64,000 nt of DNA, from positions 992,001 to 1,056,000 of the forward strand of contig JAHQIY010000013.1 in the NCBI GenBank assembly GCA_019054805.1, in the 5' to 3' direction. This document shows, piece after piece, positions 57,041 through 64,000 of this stretch. The position numbers and the translations under genes were made by a program. The notes below the pieces were generated by a model. It did no database searches and was not told the DNA's origin. It worked only from the letters and a program-made list of their open reading frames with translations. Each line of letters begins with the position of its first letter. The stretch's first letter is position 1. This DNA comes from Brachionus manjavacas (Eukaryota; Rotifera; Eurotatoria; Ploima; Brachionidae).

Positions 57041-58541
57041 TTAAGAAATAACAAATTTCATTAAAAAATGCAAACATTTTAAATAAATGTGTAAACTCAA
57101 TTGATTATTTTCTTATTATTTTGAACCCTAAACCCATATGAACTCACACTTTTTGTGAGATCATGTAATTAATATATTAGTACGGTTGATCAAATAAATC
57201 ATTTTTATTTTTATTTAAATAAAAAACTTAAATTTTGATAAAAAAAATAGTCTAACAATTTTGTTCGTAAAAATTTAAATGCAAATTAAATTTAATGTTT
57301 TCTTAGATTAGTTTTATGTATTAAATTTAGAAAGAGATTCAGGCAATCGGTGTTCAACATATTTTGTCTCTATTTTGTGCAAAATCAAGTGTGCACTAGT
57401 AGAATCTCAAAAACTCATTTAACTGTTATATTTTTTTCCATTTTACCTTTTAGGTAGAATTTTTAATTCAAAATTTCTGTTTTCTAGGTTTTTTTTAAGC
57501 TGAAAATTTACTTAAAAAATTCAACTAATAAATTAATATTAATAAATATATTTAAATAAAAATAATGTTTTAAAAATGATTTTTACACTCATTAAGAATA
57601 AGTAAAATTTAAATTTATTTCAATAATTTTCTTTATTGTAAAATTAAAGGTTGAACTAAATAAAATAGAAAATTTTGTTTTTGTGAGTTAGAATTCAGAC
57701 AAAATTTTTTTAAATCCGCCTTATTTATCTGTTAAAATTTAAAATGGAATTAAACAGTTTACAAGAATCGTCCAAGTATTTAAGCTCTTGTTCATTAAAA
57801 CCGATAAATTGTTTTATGTGGAATTGTTCCGAAATTAGAAAATGTCAGATTTAGTAGGTCTTCAGTACATAAAAAGACAGTAAGATGTATAGGTGAAATT
57901 ATTTTAATGTACTGAAGATCAATGTAATCCAAGCTAATACCAAACATGAATTTAAAAGTATTTTTAATAGCTTTATTAGAAATTAAGAATTCAAATGCAT
58001 CTTGAAGGATCCATTGTAAAATAATTTAATGATCTTCTTAAATAAATAAATAAAGATTTATTTTGAAATTTGGTTAAAATTTTTTATTCTTAATGTGTCT
58101 TTTTCATGAATGGAAACGCTTCCAATATTTGATTAAAATGACTATAACTATAAATAAAGTAGCAATAAATTGACCTAAGTACCATAGCAATCATAAAATT
58201 AAAGCCTTTTTCAAAATTCGTCAACTTGAGGCCCCAAATTTCTTTGAAATCTTAAAATTATTTTGATACTCAATTAAAATGAAAAATAAAAAATAAATTT
58301 AGTTATCGATTCTACCGCGAAAAAAATATTCAACAAAATTTATTTTTATTTCAAAACTTGGTTACATTATTAACCGACTATGAAAATCTATTAATCGTTG
58401 TCTTTTTTTGTTGCCTAGCAACAGGCAACTAATTCTAGCAAATATTTTTTGCATTCAAAAAATGCAATTTTTGTTCTGAAATAAAATAAAAGTCTAACTA
58501 ATTTCTTATGTTTTTACTTAATAATCAATCTTAAAAGAACA
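57041..58541. other. AT-rich intergenic DNA upstream of the FHAD1-like gene
   Basis: Apart from an open minus-strand segment at 57795-58016 (listed separately) nothing is recognised. The FHAD1-like promoter should lie near the right end. Confidence 0.5.
57795..58016 (-). other. Orphan open segment of about 74 codons
   Basis: The frame reads ILQDAFEFLISNKAIKNTFK, FMFGISLDYIDLQYIKIISP and so on to TIYRF and TAA at 57795. It begins without an ATG. The composition looks protein-like (periodic hydrophobic residues), so it may be an exon scrap. No family is recognised. Confidence 0.3.
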
Positions 58542-61500
58542 ATGACTGCACCCAAAGCTTTTTTATGCAGCCTCGACGGAACTCACAATTTTCCGATCAC
58601 ACAACGGATCACGACTATAGGGAGAGAAAACTGTGATATCATTATAGTAACTTTAATTTAACATTAAAAAAAAAAAATTCTCTTTCTAAATTTAAACAGA
58701 ATACTGGAAACATTGACATCCAGCATGCACTTATTGAGTTTATAGAGGACGAAAACTGCTATCTTCTTCAAGACTTGAACTCGTCCAGCGGAACCTTTGT
58801 CAATGATTGCCGGGTCCAGAACGCCACTGTGAGACTGGTTGAACAAGATACCATAAAATTTGGATTAAATGGCAATCCATTCCAATTTATTGTTCAGTCT
58901 CAATTTATAGTACAAATTCAATAAGATAAAATTAAAAAAAAAAAATTTTTACTCTAAAATTTAAGGCTGTTCCGAACATTACTTTAGCAGGGGTAAATCG
59001 TTCATCTAACCAGTCGCTTCAAGTGATCACTCAAACACTTCCATCTCGTGGCAACCGTAATTCAGTAAATCAGCAGACTAGCGGAGTTCTACTCAGCAAT
59101 CAATACCCCAATGGTTCTTTGATAACTATTAACAATCAGACACAGCCTTTTAGCATCTGTCCAGTTGCGAGCGGAACGAAGCCGCCAGCTTCGCTCCGAT
59201 CGCGTCCCATTACAGCTAACATAGACACTAGGCCAAGAGCAAGTTCCTGGGTCAAAGGACACACGAACAGCTCTAATTTTAATGCCGGCAGTGGTGACAA
59301 TTTCGACTCAGAGACCTATAGAGTGGTACATGATAAAAATTGTCTTTCGGATTTAACAAATTTTTTAAGGATGATAACGAAGTGAGTTCCAGGGTGGTTC
59401 AGTTGGAACGGGAACTAAAAATAAAATCAATAGAAATCAGGGATCTGAGAGAAAAAGTTGCTTTTTACAAAAACCAGAGTGGTCAGGGTTCAACAAATGA
59501 ATTGGATCAAATCAAACGTGATAAATCAATTGCTGTTGGACTCGTGAATACAATGCAAAAAGATTTGTCTAATAAAGTATGCATTTTTTTTAAATTTGAA
59601 AAAAAAATGAATTAATTAGATCTAAAAGGACTCTACAATAAGTAAATTGGCTCGAGAGATTGAAGGATATAAAAGAGAAGCCAAAGATAAAGATATGACT
59701 ATTAAAGAGCTTGGCGAGCAATTGAAATCAGCCACAGATAACAGAATGGTCCAAGAGGAAGCTGAAAAAAAAGAGAAAGAATTGGTTTTGTTGAGAAAAA
59801 AAATCAAAGCTACTGAGGAAAAAATAATTGATTTGACTAATCAAGTTGTTAAAATTCAGAAAGAATTGGAAGAATCGGAGAGAAAATCAATGGATTTTGT
59901 AAAAACTGAGAAAAGCTTAAAAGAAGAATTGGAATTGGTGAGAGGACAATACTTGGACATGCAGCGTTCGGAGAGAACTGTACGAATGGACTTGGAACAA
60001 CTTAAAAGAGCTGTAAGTTTTTAATTCTCATCAAATTCTTAACTTGCATTCTATCTGAATTTGTAAATGGAAATTATTTAATTTTTCGAAAAAATCTTGA
60101 AACGTTAAGTTACCAATTTATTCAAATTTCCATAAATTAATTAAACCTTCAGTAGAATATATAAAGCCCAGTAAAATAAAAAAAAAATTTTCGTAACTAA
60201 TCTTTACTTTTTTTAAGTAGTAAGTTAAAAAAATACTTTCACTAATTATTTCAAGTAAAAGTAAAGTAATATTGTTCAAATATGTTCAAATAGGCAAATT
60301 TGCATATCTAATATAACTAACACAGTAAAGTACGGTTATAACGAAGTCACTGGGGGAATTAAAAAAGGTTCGTTATAACCGAACTTCGTTACATCCATAG
60401 AAGACAAAAAAAAATTTTTTAAAATTTTTTATTTAATTAAAACGTATTAAAGAAGAACTAATAATGATAAATATGAAAAAATTATAATAATAATAATAAT
60501 AATAATAACATATATAGTCTACAGCAAGACTAGCTTGCGGAGGTGGCCTACTAGGAGGTCACTTATGGTAGCTCCTTGCACATTACACATAAAAAATTAC
60601 TGCAAAAAGAAAAAACTGTTTAAATTTTTAGGTCAAAATAATAATAAATAATAATAATATAAGTGACAACAAGCTAACAGTCTAAACTTGCTAAGATGGG
60701 AAAAAGTAGGATCCCATCTATGGTAACTGTGGTATGTAATAATAACAATAAAAAAAAAAAAAAATTCATATACTACTTCATACTTTCATATACTACATAT
60801 ACTACATCACCATCTTTTTTTTCTATATTTTTATTTTTTAAAATAATCGGGCGTTTTTTTAGAGCCCCAAAAAAACACCCAACTGTAACAGCCAGATTCC
60901 TGAAATGTTATGAGCCTCTGAGCCTGGGCATCATAGCATTTGAACCTATCCTATTAACCAATTTTCTCGACTGCCCTTAATTCCGGGAACTTAGTCTTCA
61001 TCCGTTAGAAGAGTTTAGAAAAGTGTAGTAAATTTACAATAAATTTCGTTTTCTTCAGCGTCTTCAGAGCTTATTTTTGTAAGCTTAAAATAATAAATTC
61101 AATTATATGACTGATTTCAAAAAGATAAATTGATGATCAAATTGTCAAATTGTCAAATTGATCATCATTTTGAAATTTAAAAAAATTAATTTATATTTTT
61201 TTAAGAAAAAAAAATGAATCGCCTATTTTTTTGAACAAATTGTTTTTCTTTTCGATAGTTCTAAATTAATAATCAAAAATCAATCCTAATTTAATTTTAC
61301 TTATTTTACTAATGATAAAAATAATGCAATTAAGTTTTTTTTTTACCCTTTGCTAGCCTAGTGGATAATGAGGTGGCGTTATCTTTTTTAACATCGTGTA
61401 AAACTAAGGAAAATTAATTAAAGAAAATGATGAATCATTAGTGTCTTTTAATAATCATCAGTCTTTTAGCTATTAAAAGCTGGTTACAGAATTTTAATGA

Positions 61501-63599
61501 TGGTATATAACTGCTTGATTTTGCTGCGAAATTATTACCGTATTTTTTATCTTGCTGTTGAAAAGGTTAATAAGGGAGACGCTCATCTGCTTTTAAAAAA
61601 TTAAAAGTGGAAGGTAATTAGCTGATTTTTACTCTTGATTTTTAATAATAAAATAAGTAATAATTTTTCAATTTAAATTGATTATTAAATTTATTCAATA
61701 AACATTTCACATTGACATTCTAATTTTTACTTACTTTAAACACGTGAATAATAAAAATTAAATTGAATATCAAAACTTAAACAAAATATCTTAAAATTTA
61801 TTTTTTGAATGCATTCAAGCTAAACCCGAAAAAAAAGCGGTAAAGATTTTTATGGGTTCACACATTTATTCAAATAACTTTCATATTTTGAATTAAATTT
61901 AAAGTAAGAATCTTAAAGGTGTCAAATAAGAAAATTTTTTAATTTTTTTAGTGTTTAATGGAAAAATTATGCCCATACTTTCTGTCAGGATATGAAAAAA
62001 TAAAAAATAAAAATTCAGATACAGATACAAGTTTTAATTTTGAAAAAGATTAAATTTTGATTTTTTAATAAAATTTTGAAAAACTTTTTAAGTTCGACAA
62101 GTTCCGTAATTTTATCATCCAAACCATTTATTCTACTCCAGGAGTTACTCAGCCTACAGATTCTGATATCACTGACGAGTTTATTTCCAGTGAATGGAAG
62201 AAAATAGTCGATGAAAGGACAAGTCTTATTCACGAAATTGACTCATTGAAAACTCAGCTTTCAAACAATGAAGAATCAAGTTCTAATTTAATTAAAAATC
62301 TTGGTGACTTGGACGCTATTTTAAAGCTGATTGAATCGAATTTGGTTACAAATGGAAGGAGAGGAGCTTCGTTGGAGACAGAAGTCAAAAAATTACACGA
62401 ACTTGAGCTCCATTCATCATTATTGGAACTTAAAGATTCAATTTTAAGTCTTTACAATAACGAAAAATGCTGGCAAAGTGATTTGGAAGAAACTTTCAAA
62501 TCATCGTTTGAAATTGATATGGAAAATACTGACTGTAACATTTGGCTTTGGTATTCTGTTTGGTTTAAATTTTATTTTTTTTAAGCTAATCGTTTATTAC
62601 TTTTGGTAGTACAACAAAAATTTGATGCTTTAAAAAGAGAAAAAGAAGAATTTCAATCGAAAATAGACGAGATTCAGGCCGAAAAAGAAAAAAGTATACA
62701 AGAGCAAATTGATTTAAAAAATCTAGAATTGGCACAAAAACAATCCGAATTTGAGAATGAATTGAATTCGAAAATTGAACTAGAAATTGAAAAGTTAAAA
62801 AAAGAACATCTAGATATTTTAGAGTCAATTAAAAATGAATCTTCTTCTCAAATTGACCAAGTTAATCAGGTAAATTAAATTTTTGCTAAATTTTTTTTAT
62901 TTGGTACAAATGATCAAAACAGAATTTTAAATATATAATAACTTTTCTTTTCCAAAAGTAAGAAAGTATTTTTGTGAATGCAAAAGGGTCCAACATCATT
63001 TCTAATCTTCAAAAAAACTCCGGAATTTTAACAGGAATTTAATGTCTTTAATTTTTTGGAAATTTATTAGATAATTTACACTAAAAAAATAATTTAATAA
63101 TTTAATTTAACACTTTTAACATTAAACTTTATTTTTATTAATCATGTGTCTCATCTTCCATAGTTGGGTAGTATAAAACTCCAGCTCCAAGAGCATTTAA
63201 TTTGCCTTTTGAAATCGATGCGAAAAAAAATGGAAATAATTAAAAATTTTACTTTTATATTTTTTTTAACAAGAATAATTTTTAAATTTGACTATCTAAG
63301 ATTTAAAATTAGGTTCAACTATTGTTCTGATCCACCTAGTCACTGAACAAAATTTTTGTTGCATCAAGTTGCATTCACAAAACTAATTATCAAATTCTAG
63401 AAAAAACCATATTAAGATTTTTTATGATTTTTATTAGTTCTTGTACCGGGATCACCAGAAACAGCTTTTTTAAAATTTTCACTTAATAATTTCATTTTTT
63501 TAGGAGAAATCGTCTCTTTTGACTCAGATTGAAAATTTAACAGCAGAAATAGAAAAATTGAAGAATGATTTAGAAATTTCACAAGCCCAAGACGAACTG
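58542..63599 (+). CDS. FHAD1-like FHA-domain coiled-coil protein (5' part)
   Basis: Recognised exons: 58542-58646, 58700-58909, 58966-59325, 59370-59576, 59629-60012, 62093-62534, 62610-62869 and 63504-63599. They join in phase to 688 residues; the gene continues past the window. Residues 1-100 form an FHA phosphopeptide-binding domain: TTIGRENCDIII, HALIEFIEDENCYLLQDLNS, SSGTFVND and VRLVEQDTIKFG. The match to human FHAD1 (TTIGR, HALIEY, LLQD, NSRNGTFVN) is close. A low-complexity linker follows (QTLPSRGNRNSVNQQ, DTRPRASSW), then long coiled coils (RVVQLERELKIKSIEIRDLR, EEAEKKEKELVLLRKKIKAT). The usual Asn of the NG motif is Ser. FHAD1 function is poorly known; a cilium or cytoskeleton link is inference. 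The exon 6 donor (GACT/GTAACA) is the weakest call. Confidence 0.8.
60323..60400. mobile_element. Solo pogo/Tigger-type terminal repeat
   Basis: It begins CAGTAAAGTAC and carries a perfect 12-bp inverted pair: GGTTATAACGAA (60334-60345) and TTCGTTATAACC (60369-60380). The same layout is seen at 45038-45105. No transposase is attached. Confidence 0.55.
60484..60575 (-). repeat. Hairpin repeat with (AAT)n tail, copy C
   Basis: About seven AAT units, then AGTCTACAGCAAGACTAGC, TTGCGGAGGTGGCCTACTAG and GAGGTCACTTATGGTAGC. The closest relative is copy B in the crn intron. Confidence 0.6.
60637..60737 (-). repeat. Hairpin repeat with (AAT)n tail, copy D
   Basis: The tail is followed by GACAACAAGCTAACAGTC and the stem GATGGGA (60695-60701) with TCCCATC (60712-60718), then TATGGTAACTGTGGTATGTA. 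It is nearly identical to copy A at 49.3 kb. It lies just 60 bp from copy C in the same orientation. Confidence 0.65.
62870..63503 (+). other. 634-bp intron of the FHAD1-like gene
   Basis: Bounded by CAG/GTAAAT and TTTTTTTAG/GAG. A patch near 63350-63400 (TTGCATTCACAAAACTAAT) is weakly similar to the LINE relic at 33880; otherwise AT-rich. Confidence 0.6.
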
Positions 63600-64000
63600 G
63601 TAACTATTGTTTTATTAAAAACGATCGACCCTGCTACTTTATTTATATTTTTTTGATAACCATCTCGGAAAAAAGATTAAGGATTATAAATAAAAAATAA
63701 TAAGTTATTGAGATGATTTATTTTCTTGATTTTATTAGTTTTCAAAATTCACAATGGCCTTTTTCGACAATTTTTTTATACCCACTTCTCTTCCTAGAAG
63801 TTAGCACATATTTTCTTATCAGAAGCATTCAGATGATACTTTATCTGTTTGAGACTTAAAATTATTAAAAGTCATTTTCGAGTCCAATTTTAGGCTTTTT
63901 AAATCTTAAAAAATATTTTCCTGGGATAAAATTTTATTATTTTTTCTAACAATATTTATTTTAAAAATAGAAATTTTTTTTTTTTATGATTGTCTATTTC
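63600..64000 (+). other. Start of the next FHAD1-like intron
   Basis: The donor GTAACT follows exon 8. No further exon can be recognised before the window ends. Confidence 0.6.

Larger units (their letters stand above)
60013..62092 (+). other. Long intron of the FHAD1-like gene with transposon debris
   Basis: Exon 5 ends in phase 0 at GTAAGT and the next firm exon begins in phase 0 at 62093, so one 2080-bp intron fits. It holds a pogo-type end and two hairpin repeats. A GC-richer patch at 60850-60990 (CCCAACTGTAACAGCCAGA) may be the body of copy D. A short open stretch after TTTTTTAG at 61951 has no matching donor and is not called an exon. Confidence 0.65.

Noticed and set aside
61951-62041. 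Possible extra FHAD1 exon (CLMEKLCPYFLSGYEKIKN)
   Set aside because: There is a good acceptor, but no donor keeps the frame into the next exon, while exon 5 joins the 62093 exon in phase without it.

Overview
This window is eukaryotic and very AT-rich. Its genes are split by many short GT-AG introns, mostly 38-75 nt, with a few longer introns full of transposon debris. The gene set is animal: two DEG/ENaC channels, an SLC13 transporter, Rab21, the splicing factor Crooked neck and an FHAD1-like FHA/coiled-coil protein. The AT bias, tiny introns, jockey-like LINEs and a FLYWCH-bearing MULE suggest a small invertebrate. A monogonont rotifer such as Brachionus is my best guess, but it is an inference.

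Layout. Positions 1-24215 are the right-hand end of a tandem satellite with a 337-bp unit (about 72 copies). The left 10.4 kb is almost perfectly homogenised. A short zone of alternating A/B unit types follows, then increasingly diverged copies out to the array edge. From about 24.2 kb single-copy DNA begins: the last exon of a LamG/jelly-roll gene (minus), then a complete 11-exon SLC13 transporter (minus, 27541-29760). From 30 to 35 kb the DNA is mostly transposon fossils: a piggyBac-like MITE, a decayed LINE tail and a decayed LINE reverse transcriptase carrying a fold-back insertion. Rab21 (minus, 35489-36292) follows, with a broken inverted copy of its first exon about 0.6 kb upstream.

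From 37.2 to 42.6 kb lie a nearly intact two-ORF LINE (minus) and, at its 5' side, a 991-bp MULE with a 10-bp target duplication and a broken FLYWCH cargo gene. Two tandem DEG/ENaC genes (minus, 43140-44584 and 46220-47677) flank an internally deleted pogo/Tigger transposon. They share a near-identical central tract that looks like gene conversion, and the first copy carries a one-base frameshift. A Tc1-like remnant lies at 48.1-48.4 kb.

The complete Crooked neck gene (plus, 50580-55096) and the first eight recognised exons of an FHAD1-like gene (plus, 58542 to beyond 63599) fill the right side, with LINE fragments between them. Four copies of a short hairpin repeat with an (AAT)n tail are scattered at 49.3, 53.4, 60.5 and 60.7 kb.

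The host genes do not form one pathway: they cover spliceosome assembly, endosomal traffic, solute and ion transport, and a likely ciliary or structural FHA protein. I saw no tRNA, rRNA, CRISPR array or bacterial-style operon. The most unusual structures are the satellite's invariant dyad-containing box, the DEG/ENaC conversion tract, the MULE with FLYWCH cargo, and the pogo derivative that keeps only its DNA-binding N-terminus and a PCNA-binding-like C-terminus.
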